Positions 31,673-38,733 of a stretch of 38,733 nucleotides of DNA are shown in pieces. The position numbers and the translations under genes are program-made. The stretch is from positions 1 through 38,733 of the forward strand of contig JACOVM010000072.1 of assembly GCA_016177345.1 (NCBI GenBank), in the 5' to 3' direction. This DNA comes from Candidatus Woesearchaeota archaeon (GTDB taxonomy: Archaea; Nanobdellota; Nanobdellia; Woesearchaeales; UBA12501). Each line of letters begins with the position of its first letter. The stretch's first letter is position 1. The notes under the pieces are model-generated. The model made no database searches. It saw only the letters and a list, made by a program, of their open reading frames with translations, and was not told where the DNA came from.

Positions 31673-31732
31673 AGTGGGCTTCGTGAAGACAGCCCGAGAA
31701 GTACTACGGGGGGAAACTGAGGGGGTTGAGGA

Positions 31733-31930
31733 CTAGGTTGCGGGTTCGCTCTTGTCAGCACTCGTCACCTGGATCACGGTGGGGGTGACGACCTGATCAG
31801 GGCTGGGCGGCCAGGCCTGCGTCGTGGGCTCGAAGCGGGTCTGCCGTGCTTGGGTGCCGAGCGGGTTGGTCAACAAGTTGTTGAGCCACGATCCACTGGG
31901 CTGCTTCTTGTCAGGCGGCCTCGGAAGCAT
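31733..31930 (-). CDS. Small Pro-rich island protein
   Basis: 65 aa from the ATG at 31930 (MLPRPPDKKQPSGSWLNN). The start is fixed by a strong AAGGAGGT site (31935-31942); a longer frame upstream is less likely. It is rich in Pro, Thr, Gln and Asn and probably disordered. It overlaps the end of the upstream gene by 20 bases, so translation is coupled. No family is recognised; a small accessory or structural protein is possible. Confidence 0.6.
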   Translation of the reverse strand: MLPRPPDKKQPSGSWLNNLLTNPLGTQARQTRFEPTTQAWPPSPDQVVTPTVIQVTSADKSEPAT

Positions 31931-32123
31931 CAGAACCTCCTTGTTCAGCCTTCTTCGCATTCATTCGCTGCAAAGCGATGGCGAGCTGGTTGAAGCCGCT
32001 GGACTTCGGGGTTGAAGAGGGCGTCTCGGTCACATCCTTGCTTCCGTCGCTTCCCTTGATGCCATCTCTGGATGCGTACTCGGTAGCCATGATGTGAGCG
32101 AATTCATCCGTTCGAACCTTCAC
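31911..32123 (-). CDS. Small island protein, first gene of the minus-strand set
   Basis: 70 aa from the GTG at 32123, with AGGAG five bases upstream (32129-32133); an ATG at 32090 or a longer TTG-started frame from 32162 are alternatives. Begins VKVRTDEFAHIMATEYASRD, then a Ser/Thr/Pro linker, then a helix (FNQLAIALQRMNAKKAEQ). No family is recognised. It is the first of three collinear island genes on the minus strand. Confidence 0.55.
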   Translation of the reverse strand: MKVRTDEFAHIMATEYASRDGIKGSDGSKDVTETPSSTPKSSGFNQLAIALQRMNAKKAEQGGSDASEAA

Positions 32124-32180
32124 GCGATCTCCTACGAACAATAACAGTTTTACAGTTTTCAACGGAGCCTTACTACAGGG

Positions 32181-32290
32181 TTTTCCACGGTTCTCCGTCG
32201 TGACCAGTGGAAAAGGGCTTCTTCTCGAGAATACAACCTACATTAAACTACATCGCACTCGTCCTACACGCTATCTGTTTCAGAAAACAG
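32181..32290. other. Junction between island and HerA gene with two hairpins
   Basis: TTTTCCAC (32181-32188) pairs with 32207-32214, and CTGTTT-CAGA-AAACAG (32275-32290) forms a small hairpin just past the stop of the ATPase gene at 32293. G+C falls back to host level around 32140-32230. The second hairpin may be the end of the ATPase transcript. Confidence 0.45.
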
Positions 32291-32292
32291 GC

Positions 32293-34179
32293 TTATGAAA
32301 GCGTGCGTCCACGTGTTTCAGGGTTTTCCAAGAGAAGAGCTCCGCTAGGCGTTATGTGAATAATCTTCACCATACCTTTTTCGCTTCGCACTTCTTCTAC
32401 AGAAATTAACCCCAAATCTACCAATGACAGCTTTAGTTCGTTTCCTTTGCGGATTGACAAACAAAGTTGTTTGTAGATTTGCGTGGTGGCTAGATAGCCG
32501 GAATTTTGGCGTAGGGTTGCCAAAAATTCATGTTGTTGGTTGGTTAAGTTGTAGGAAAGGGATATTGGAATGGAGGTATCTTTATCGTTATCATCATCAC
32601 TAGCAACAGCAACATTATCATCATAAGTATTATCATGAACAATGCCTTCTGCGTGCTCTTGAATGTTTCGCAATGTTTCAACGTCATCGTTTGTTGCCAC
32701 TCTGCTGAGCTTGAATACCTTGTCCAGCTTTTCGAGCTGCCGCTGGAGCTTTTCTGTATCGCATGACTCTTGAAAATGCTTAAGCCTGCGATGGTCTTTA
32801 GCCTTTCCTTTCATCAGGGTGGAAAGCGCATCATCAGTGATGATATTCTTCTTGACGTCAATAAACGGTGCCTTGATGAGGAAAGGATTGTAGAATCGCT
32901 CTGCTAATTTTACAATTGCGCTGCCGACCGGGAGCATGGAGAAGTATTTTCGCTGCTCGCGCATTTGCATGAGGTTGGAGACACATTCTACATCTGCTGG
33001 AAGGATCTGCTGGAAAGCTATGTTGCAGGCAGAATTTCCGGCAACCGTGTCGCTGAGCTTAGAAATGTGCTGGTCGAGGCAGATTAAGCTAACGCCATAT
33101 TCCCGGATTTCCCGGTAAATCATATCGGTGATGCTTTCGGTGAGGAAGTTTGGCTTTTCTTTGAGAAAAATGTTGTGGGCCTCGTCAACAATGATGGCGA
33201 GCCTAAACTTGTTGCTTTCGTAGTTGTTTGCTTTCATCAGCTTGTACAGGTAGGTCAGGAAGAAGCTGGTGAAGAATTTTTTCTCGCTCGTGCCAAGATT
33301 ATGGAGTTCAAAGACCACTTGCTTATCCATAATCTCTTCAACAGTGTACGCGTCTTCTCCCTTGTAATTGATCGCCTCACCGAAGTCTCCATAGGTAAGG
33401 GAGGAGGCGATTCGAAGAGCGCTTTCAAGCCATTCTGATTCTCGGCCATGGCGCCGCGCACTCATATCTGCTTCATAATCTTCAAGGCGATCTTTGACTT
33501 GGTGCCAGGTTGGATAATTCTCGCTGCCTTCATAGACGCCAAAGTCCTTAAATGCCCTATCGAGTGTTTCGCGCAGCAGCTTATGGACGCCGAAGCTTGC
33601 AAAGAATGCGTCATTGATCAGATCGCACAAAATGTTAATCCATTCCTTCGCCCCAATATTTTTTGGTGGGCGATTAATGTTGAGCTTGAAGTGGTTGCTG
33701 ACTCGTTCGTTGCCGACAGTAAAGCAGTGAACGCTTTTGTCTTTATTCATGAGCTGGCGAAAGCTTTTCTTCCAATCAAATGCGATGAAAGGCTTTCTCT
33801 TCATGACAAAATTGCCGAGAAGATGGAATGCAAAGGTTGTTTTTCCGCTGCCGCTCATGCCAGAGATGCAGACGTGTCTTGGCCAGTCATTTTCCCGCAG
33901 CCCAAATTCATACAGGTTTGTTTTGGCGTACAAGATCGTGCCGAGAGGATATTCTCCTGCCACGACACCTTGCCTTGGTGGCTCAAGCATGATGTCCTCA
34001 TCAGAAAGAAGGCCTTTGTTGAGGTACTTGTGGTAGAGGGAATGAAGCGCTTGCTCAATTTCGATCTTGCTCTCCACTGAATCAGCAAGGCGGTACTTGA
34101 GATAGATCTGGTCGATTTTCTCGCCGAAGACTGGCTTCAGCTTCTTGCAGACTTCCTCGGTAGTGAGCGCACGTTCCAT
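32293..34179 (-). CDS. HerA/VirB4-like P-loop ATPase with C-terminal winged helix
   Basis: A 628-aa protein. Walker A is G107-M-S-G-S-G-K113-T-T, and Walker B is L-A-I-I-V-D332-E333-A in FRLAIIVDEAHNIF. The region YGVSLICLDQHISKL with a conserved Gln fits the FtsK/HerA class of DNA- or protein-translocating hexameric ATPases (DUF87/TraG-VirB4 type). The N-terminal 80 residues are helical. Residues about 455-540 are helical and acidic, and about 545-628 read as a winged-helix DNA-binding domain (NQQHEFLATLRQNSGYLATT). The coiled-coil gene at 34262 precedes it on the same strand. Likely roles are DNA translocation in conjugation-like transfer, repair or chromosome handling; NurA is not seen nearby. 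Confidence 0.82.
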   Translation of the reverse strand: MERALTTEEVCKKLKPVFGEKIDQIYLKYRLADSVESKIEIEQALHSLYHKYLNKGLLSDEDIMLEPPRQGVVAGEYPLGTILYAKTNLYEFGLRENDWPRHVCISGMSGSGKTTFAFHLLGNFVMKRKPFIAFDWKKSFRQLMNKDKSVHCFTVGNERVSNHFKLNINRPPKNIGAKEWINILCDLINDAFFASFGVHKLLRETLDRAFKDFGVYEGSENYPTWHQVKDRLEDYEADMSARRHGRESEWLESALRIASSLTYGDFGEAINYKGEDAYTVEEIMDKQVVFELHNLGTSEKKFFTSFFLTYLYKLMKANNYESNKFRLAIIVDEAHNIFLKEKPNFLTESITDMIYREIREYGVSLICLDQHISKLSDTVAGNSACNIAFQQILPADVECVSNLMQMREQRKYFSMLPVGSAIVKLAERFYNPFLIKAPFIDVKKNIITDDALSTLMKGKAKDHRRLKHFQESCDTEKLQRQLEKLDKVFKLSRVATNDDVETLRNIQEHAEGIVHDNTYDDNVAVASDDDNDKDTSIPISLSYNLTNQQHEFLATLRQNSGYLATTQIYKQLCLSIRKGNELKLSLVDLGLISVEEVRSEKGMVKIIHITPSGALLLENPETRGRTLS

Positions 34180-34261
34180 GGTGTTTTTCTTTTTACTATC
34201 TTTTTTCTATCTATTTTTATTTTCTATATTTTATCTTTTCTATGTGATTATTGTTAGCTAA

Positions 34262-34765
34262 TCATTGTGTTAATATCTTGTCAAGCATGTCAAGCCTGCT
34301 TTCTTTTTCCTTGAATTCCTTGACTCGCTCGCGCAGCTCGTTCTTGAGTTTGGCAATGTCCTTCCAGTTTTCTACTTCTTCTTCGATCATAAACCGCTCA
34401 AGCTCGATCTGCTTTGTTTTAAGGTTGAGAAGGTCGTGCTTGAGTGATGCATCGTCGTTGCTGGTTGCGCTGAGCTGCAGCTCAAGATTATTGAACGTGT
34501 TTAGCATCTTCTCAATTTTTTTTGAGATTTGAGAGGTGAGATCATCTCTTTTTTTGATGAGGTCTTCAATGTCCTCAATGACGCCTTTGATGGAATCAAC
34601 TTTTACGGTCTTGAGTGATTGAAACACGTCATCTTTCAGCTCGTCTTTTGAAGAATAAGAAGAACGCTTCGTGGATGCGAAAGAAGATTCTACTGTCTGA
34701 TAAACTTTTCTATGGTCCTTCCCCAATAAGTCAAGGACTTCCAACTCTGGAATTCTTTCTGTCAT
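34262..34765 (-). CDS. Coiled-coil partner of the HerA-like ATPase
   Basis: A 167-aa, almost entirely helical, highly charged protein. Residues about 60-165 form a long coiled coil (DIEDLIKKRDDLTSQISKKI and following). The N-terminus (PELEVLDLLGKDHRKVYQTV) may be a short docking motif. It lies about 80 bases upstream of the ATPase gene on the same strand. A TTTATAAA element (near 34830) lies about 65 bases before the ATG, so the pair has its own promoter and a leader. The family is unknown. Confidence 0.7.
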   Translation of the reverse strand: MTERIPELEVLDLLGKDHRKVYQTVESSFASTKRSSYSSKDELKDDVFQSLKTVKVDSIKGVIEDIEDLIKKRDDLTSQISKKIEKMLNTFNNLELQLSATSNDDASLKHDLLNLKTKQIELERFMIEEEVENWKDIAKLKNELRERVKEFKEKESRLDMLDKILTQ

Positions 34766-35268
34766 TTCAGCTTAAGCAAACACTATGCGCACAGCATTTC
34801 CTGAATAGGCTAGTCGAGTTTTGAACTCCTTTATAAACATTGTGTTTTTTTGGCTGGCCCCGATAGGCTATTTCTCGACGAGAGTCTTGTTTTGGGACAG
34901 GCATACCAACAACATTCTAGAGCTGCTTTGGCTGTGGTATTTTTTGTCCAATAGTTCTAAAAATGAGATAAACATCCCTTTAAGTCAGGGGTTAGGGTGT
35001 GGGTTAAGGTGTTGCGTTCAGAAATACTAAGGAGGTACGACTCCAAATTCTGGAGCTCAACCCTGGCTAACTTGTCTTTGTCTCAGACTGATCCTGAGAC
35101 ATTGGTGATGCTATAATAGTGATGCCATAACGTTGATCTCTTTTTTCCCGTTATTTTCAGTCACGATCTTCTATGTCTCTTATAAGATTTCTATGGACGT
35201 CTAATCTCCATCAAAATCAACAACTTTAAATATCACATCTGTGCATCAGGCGGCAAGAATAACCGGAG
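34766..35268. other. 500-base intergenic region with divergent promoters
   Basis: It holds the minus-strand TATA for the coiled-coil gene (near 34830), the plus-strand CTTTAAATATC (35223-35233) for the zinc-ribbon gene, and an isolated AAGGAGGT (35031-35038) with no start codon after it. The repeat CTCAG-ACTGAT-CCTGAG (about 35083-35098) could form a hairpin. I see no convincing gene or tRNA here. Confidence 0.5.
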
Positions 35269-35586
35269 GTGTTTCCTATTGTAACTTGCAATTCTTGTGA
35301 TGCTGAAGCAACAGGGTCAGACCTGTTCTGCAGGCAGTGCGGCGAAGAAATAGAGCACGATACTGATGTCGTCCAGTGTGACTGCAGCGCTGTTGTTGGA
35401 GAAAAAGACAATTATTGCCACGCCTGCGGCGCCGAGTTTAGCGGCACTGTTGAAGATGGCGGCGAAGATAGTGAAGATGATGAAGATTCAGACAATTCTG
35501 ACCATCAAGAGGACGATGGCGATGACGACGAAGATGATGGTGACGATAACGATGACACAGAGGAGGAGACGGAGGAGGAAGCTTAA
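35269..35586 (+). CDS. Double zinc-ribbon protein with acidic tail
   Basis: About 105 aa. The first ribbon is C7-x2-C10 ... C21-x2-C24; the second is C37-x-C39 ... C50-x2-C53, with an unusual one-residue spacer in its first knuckle. Residues 62-105 are almost only Asp and Glu. Such proteins often bind nucleic-acid machinery or ribosomal partners (inference). The start is unclear: a GTG at 35269 overlaps the GGAGG site itself, while an ATT at 35278 has GGAGGT at the ideal distance. There is no ATG in frame before the first Cys pair. TATA at 35223-35233 gives a short leader. Confidence 0.75.
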   Translation: MFPIVTCNSCDAEATGSDLFCRQCGEEIEHDTDVVQCDCSAVVGEKDNYCHACGAEFSGTVEDGGEDSEDDEDSDNSDHQEDDGDDDEDDGDDNDDTEEETEEEA

Positions 35587-35744
35587 GGCTTTCTCTCTTT
35601 CTTTTCTTCTTTTATGATCCTTCCATGATCATTGGCTGTACTGCCTTTCTATTTTTTATTTTTTCGATTTTTGACGTGTCAATCATCTCTCGCCATATTA
35701 ACGACATTAGAACAACATTACAGCAAACCTGTAGAATATGTTTT

Positions 35745-37073
35745 TCAGATTATGGGCTTACGACACCTGGCGTTTATGTTTATCTCAGGGCATAGGGCCT
35801 CAATTGCCCTCAGGTCGTACGTTGTGGTTTCCTGAACTTTTACCGATATAGTATCTCCAATATGGTAATCGCCGTGGACAATAATTGGCTTGTACGCATC
35901 ATTCCTGCCGACAAAGGAGCCGTTCTTTCCACGTTCATCAATAATGATGTTGCCTTCCCATTTGATCCATCCGTTATTCTGTTGGCGTGCAATGCTGTTG
36001 AATAGTTCTGTTACGCATTTAGATCGTTCTTTAACGAGGGTGGGATCGAGTTGGGGCATCATGGCTGCAGCTGTTCCAGGCCTGTCCCAGAATCGTGAGA
36101 TGTTTAAGACAGATGGCCTAGTATCATGTATCAGTCTGAGACTGTCTTGAAACTCTTCGTCAGTCTCTGTTGGAAACCCGACAATAATGTCAGTTGCGAT
36201 CGTTATTGCTGGAATTTCTTGCCGGAATCGAGTCGCTATTGTTTTGTATTCTTCAGCCGTGTATTCTCTCTTCATCAATTGCAAGATTCTATTATTTCCA
36301 CTTTGAGCAGGGAGGTGGAGGAATTTGAACATTTTCTGGTGTTTCATGATGCTGACGAGCTCGTCTAAGAAGCCAAGGATATGGTTCGGGTTTCCCATAC
36401 CAAGCCTCACCTTAAAATCACCTGAGACTCTTATTACTTCCTGGAGGAGATCGGGAAGCCTCAGTCCAATATCCTTTCCCCATGCCCCGGTATCTTCAGA
36501 AGTTAGCCATACTTCTTTAACCCCTTCCTCAACTGCCCTTTTTATTTGTCGGATAATATCTTCTTTAGGGTAGGATCGGAGTCGTCCCCTGGAGTGAAGG
36601 GTTTTACAGTATGTACAGCTTCCAAGACAGCCTGAGTTGATTGGTACAATCTCAACAATAGGGTTCCTTCGTACCTTTGGCTTGTTCAATGGTGATTCTT
36701 CTGGATTTCGCTGAAGAAGATGGATGGTTTCTCCTTGCAGTGTTTTTTCAACAGCATAAGCGATCTTGTCGTATTGGGTGACTCCCACTATGCTGGTATT
36801 TTTGAGGACTTCAGTGAGCAGGCTTGGCTGCCCTTGTGGAACACAACCAGTGATGATAGTTGGTTTTTTAAGTTGTGTTGCAGCTGCATTCATTGCCGTG
36901 AACATTTTTGCTTCTGCCCCATTTTTGACCGTACAAGAGTTGATAATGACAAGATCTGCTTCTTGCGCAGAGAACGCTTCTTCATACCCTGCTTGGACAA
37001 GTAAACCCATCATTAATTCAGAATCTGCTTGGTTATGGGTGCAGCCAAAGGTTTGGATAAAGATTCTTTCCAT
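35745..37073 (-). CDS. tRNA t6A37 methylthiotransferase (archaeal/eukaryal MtaB, CDKAL1-like)
   Basis: A 442-aa radical SAM enzyme that converts threonylcarbamoyladenosine at tRNA position 37 to its 2-methylthio form. It has the full layout: UPF0004 domain with C11, C47 and C77 for one [4Fe-4S] cluster, radical SAM motif C149-x3-C153-x2-C156 for the second, conserved MGNPNHI and IATDIIVGFPTETDEE strands, and a C-terminal TRAM domain (about 370-430). The length is normal for the family. The archaeal e-MtaB class is favoured over bacterial MiaB because of the short linker and the FGCTHNQADSE start. A GATATAAAAAT element sits about 27 bases upstream of the ATG, so it is probably leaderless. Confidence 0.92.
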   Translation of the reverse strand: MERIFIQTFGCTHNQADSELMMGLLVQAGYEEAFSAQEADLVIINSCTVKNGAEAKMFTAMNAAATQLKKPTIITGCVPQGQPSLLTEVLKNTSIVGVTQYDKIAYAVEKTLQGETIHLLQRNPEESPLNKPKVRRNPIVEIVPINSGCLGSCTYCKTLHSRGRLRSYPKEDIIRQIKRAVEEGVKEVWLTSEDTGAWGKDIGLRLPDLLQEVIRVSGDFKVRLGMGNPNHILGFLDELVSIMKHQKMFKFLHLPAQSGNNRILQLMKREYTAEEYKTIATRFRQEIPAITIATDIIVGFPTETDEEFQDSLRLIHDTRPSVLNISRFWDRPGTAAAMMPQLDPTLVKERSKCVTELFNSIARQQNNGWIKWEGNIIIDERGKNGSFVGRNDAYKPIIVHGDYHIGDTISVKVQETTTYDLRAIEALCPEININARCRKPII

Positions 37074-37167
37074 ATCATCTTGGAACGTTGTATTATTTTT
37101 ATATCTTCTCTTCCCATCCTCTTTTGGTTATTCATTCTCCTCTTGTATTGTTTCCACCAGCACAATC

Positions 37168-37175
37168 TTTAAATA
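37168..37175 (+). promoter_or_regulatory. TATA box for the small protein at 37251
   Basis: TTTAAATA, giving an expected transcript start near 37198 and a leader of about 50 bases. This is one of the longer leaders in the window. Confidence 0.55.
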
Positions 37176-37205
37176 GTCGAAACCATACTTGGATAGCTTA
37201 TTCGT

Positions 37206-37231
37206 CCTTATACCGAATATACGCTATAAGG
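37206..37231 (+). promoter_or_regulatory. Inverted repeat in the 37251 leader
   Basis: CCTTATA (37206-37212) and TATAAGG (37225-37231) are perfect arms around 12 bases. They lie downstream of the expected transcript start and just before the GAGGTG ribosome-binding site. It could be an operator or an RNA hairpin that controls translation. Confidence 0.4.
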
Positions 37232-37250
37232 AACAAACGAGGTGTGCAGC

Positions 37251-37469
37251 ATGCCAAAATACGTTGTTGATAGAAAAGAAGGATTGATGAAGAGCGGTAG
37301 GGAATACAAGGTAAAGGAAGTGGATGCGAAGGCTTCTGCCGCTAATCCCTTTATGGGTGCCGGTGGAGAAGGACTTCGACTCGTGACCGACTTGGACTTA
37401 TCGCGAGGCCATCTGTTTAGTGGAAGTATTGGCAAAGATGGTAAAGTAAAGTACGTCAAAAAAGCATAA
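37251..37469 (+). CDS. Small basic protein of unknown function
   Basis: 72 aa from the ATG at 37251, with GAGGTG (37240-37245) five bases upstream. The sequence (MPKYVVDRKEGLMKSGREYK) is rich in Lys and Gly, with a GAGGEGLRLVTDLDL loop and strand and an end KDGKVKYVKKA. It looks like a small beta-rich protein, possibly nucleic-acid binding. No family is recognised. Confidence 0.7.
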   Translation: MPKYVVDRKEGLMKSGREYKVKEVDAKASAANPFMGAGGEGLRLVTDLDLSRGHLFSGSIGKDGKVKYVKKA

Positions 37470-37567
37470 TTCTTTTATCCTTTTTTTTGTTCTTTTCTGT
37501 TTTCTCTTTTTATCTTTTCTTTACCTTTCCTTTATTTTACCTTCACTTTATAATGCATATCCTCAAT

Positions 37568-38641
37568 TTAATACCCAGTTATCCAGAGTAGGGCGAGAAA
37601 GATTCCATAAAGAAGCAACAGCAGCCAACCCTCTATTTTTCTTGCTTTTCGTTCACTTCTCAAAAACCATAAGAGAAGAATGCTTAGCAGAATCATGTAT
37701 GGGACAGTAAACGTAATGCTGCCGGGTGGAATTTTAACAGGAGAAATAACTGCGCTGATGCCGAGCACTAAGAAGATATTGGTGATGTTGCTTCCAATAA
37801 TATTTCCTAAAAAAATATCAGTGGCCCCTTTTCGTATCGCGCTGATCGATACCCCTAGTTCAGGAAGGGAGGTGCCGATTGCAACGCCGGTGATGGCAAT
37901 AATTGTTTTGCTGACCTGAAAGCTTTCGGCAATGCCTATCAATCCCTTGAGGAGCAGTTTTGCGCCAACAATAACCCCGATAAACGTAAGCAAGAGAGTA
38001 GCCACATCCCAGATTATCTTTTTGTTTTTAACAAAAAATGTGGTATTAGGGCTGGTGCCGCGCCTTAACAGGCTTCGAAGTCCGCCATGAATTTTTTTAA
38101 CGTATTGGAACCTGAAGAAATAATGGAGAAAGTGCTTAAAACTTGCTATTTGCCCTGCCTTCAGATTATCAATAAGAAAGTAGAGGTATGCAACAAAGAG
38201 GCAAAGAAGGATAATCCCCTCAATTCTTAGAACGTACGTCATCTCGCTTAGGGATGGGATGATGCTTTTAGCCATAAACAGGTAAGCAAGAAAGCAGGAA
38301 AAGAGCATGATGAACCCGTCACGTTCCAAGAACGGCTTCTTCATGAGTATCTTTCCGCTAAGAATTCCAAGGCCGGTAATAAGCCCTATATTTGCAATAT
38401 TACTCCCGATGGTTGTTCCAATAACGACGTCGCCCATGCTGCTGGCGCTGGTTTGGAGGGAGGCAAAAATACTAGTGGCAAGTTCTGGGAGGTTTGTTCC
38501 TATTCCGACAATGGTCAGCCCGATAAAGAAATCAGATACGCCAAAGATGGCGGCAATCTTTGCCGAATACTCCACGAACCAGTCAGAGCTTTTCACAAGA
38601 AGAATCAGCCCGGTCAGGAAAAACACTAATGCTTCAATCAT
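37568..38641 (-). CDS. CaCA family Na+/Ca2+ (cation) exchanger
   Basis: A 357-aa integral membrane protein of about ten helices. The two inverted alpha-repeats are clear: G-I-G-T-N-L-P-E-L-A-T-S-I with G-T-T-I-G-S-N-I-A-N-I-G near the start, and A-I-G-T-S-L-P-E-L-G-V-S-I with G-N-I-I-G-S-N-I-T-N-I-F in the second half. The Glu and Asn residues of these motifs bind the ion in MJ0091/NCX-type exchangers. A basic cytoplasmic loop of about 50 residues (near 165-215) separates the halves. The length is slightly above the usual 300-320 aa because of that loop. Several ATATAT stretches upstream may hold the promoter. Confidence 0.93.
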   Translation of the reverse strand: MIEALVFFLTGLILLVKSSDWFVEYSAKIAAIFGVSDFFIGLTIVGIGTNLPELATSIFASLQTSASSMGDVVIGTTIGSNIANIGLITGLGILSGKILMKKPFLERDGFIMLFSCFLAYLFMAKSIIPSLSEMTYVLRIEGIILLCLFVAYLYFLIDNLKAGQIASFKHFLHYFFRFQYVKKIHGGLRSLLRRGTSPNTTFFVKNKKIIWDVATLLLTFIGVIVGAKLLLKGLIGIAESFQVSKTIIAITGVAIGTSLPELGVSISAIRKGATDIFLGNIIGSNITNIFLVLGISAVISPVKIPPGSITFTVPYMILLSILLLWFLRSERKARKIEGWLLLLLYGIFLALLWITGY

Positions 38642-38733
38642 AGTCTACCTTTTTTGGCATATCGGGCACATCATGTCTCGGCGAGAATATATCCTTATTA
38701 TCCTTATCAGAATATATCTCATAAATATATCAA

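Noticed and set aside
34821..35030. A 69-codon plus-strand frame in the 34766-35268 gap
   Set aside because: There is no ribosome-binding site, it overlaps the opposite promoter, and its composition (clusters of Trp, Phe, Cys, Leu) is not convincing.
1..38733. tRNA and rRNA genes
   Set aside because: I looked for T-arm (GGTTCRANTCC-like) and conserved rRNA stretches on both strands by eye and found none; a tRNAscan-SE run would settle it.

Overview
The window reads as a piece of an archaeal chromosome, most likely from a DPANN-type lineage (Woesearchaeota/Pacearchaeota-like; this is inference). The evidence: AT-rich TATA boxes of the TTTAAATA or TATATAAA kind lie about 24-28 bases before many start codons, which implies leaderless or nearly leaderless mRNAs. 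There is a Pth2-type peptidyl-tRNA hydrolase, an archaeal/eukaryal-type threonylcarbamoyladenosine methylthiotransferase and a two-repeat Na+/Ca2+ exchanger. There are also many lineage-specific secreted or membrane-anchored proteins. No rRNA, tRNA or CRISPR was recognised.

Layout. 1-342: 5' part of an unknown gene leaving the window on the minus strand. 541-5770: TraB/TIKI-like protein, a Tat-exported serine beta-lactamase-like protein, a coiled-coil protein and a large xylose-isomerase-type TIM barrel protein. 5972-10319: an unknown 420-aa protein, a membrane-anchored protein with a paralogue at 22660-23493, and two tandem cysteine-containing paralogues (DUF483-like). 10427-11686: two tandem DUF4258/DUF2283 toxin-antitoxin-like cassettes whose 31-bp promoter regions are themselves duplicated. 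11717-15190: minus-strand methyltransferase, then a cluster with two HExxH putative metalloproteases. 15361-20915: plus-strand operon of a membrane-attached GHKL (HSP90-like) ATPase, a membrane-attached transglutaminase-like protein and an unknown protein. 21044-24758: Cys-rich lipoprotein, the second paralogue, pth2 and a protein with two Fis-type HTH domains. 25120-28050: secreted Cys-repeat protein, RelE/RHH-like toxin-antitoxin pair and a PIN-like nuclease.

28228-32280 is the most unusual part: a G+C-rich island unlike everything around it. It holds about 18 long hairpins packed end to end (28660-29994). Next comes a 468-aa protein of unknown family (30032-31438, minus), then another large hairpin whose stem nearly duplicates one in the array (31598-31672). 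Two small overlapping genes with strong Shine-Dalgarno sites follow (31733-32123), and a further small ORF lies at 28347-28547. All of its likely genes read on the minus strand. I read it as a mobile or viral-type element, or a very large structured RNA with its own genes. No known family was recognised, and foreign sequence joined during assembly must be excluded.

32293-34765: HerA/VirB4-like ATPase and a coiled-coil partner. 35269-38641: a double zinc-ribbon protein with an acidic tail, the tRNA methylthiotransferase, a small basic protein and the CaCA exchanger. Two further nested palindromes with the same geometry (12632-12745 and 24894-24996) lie in intergenic DNA outside the island.
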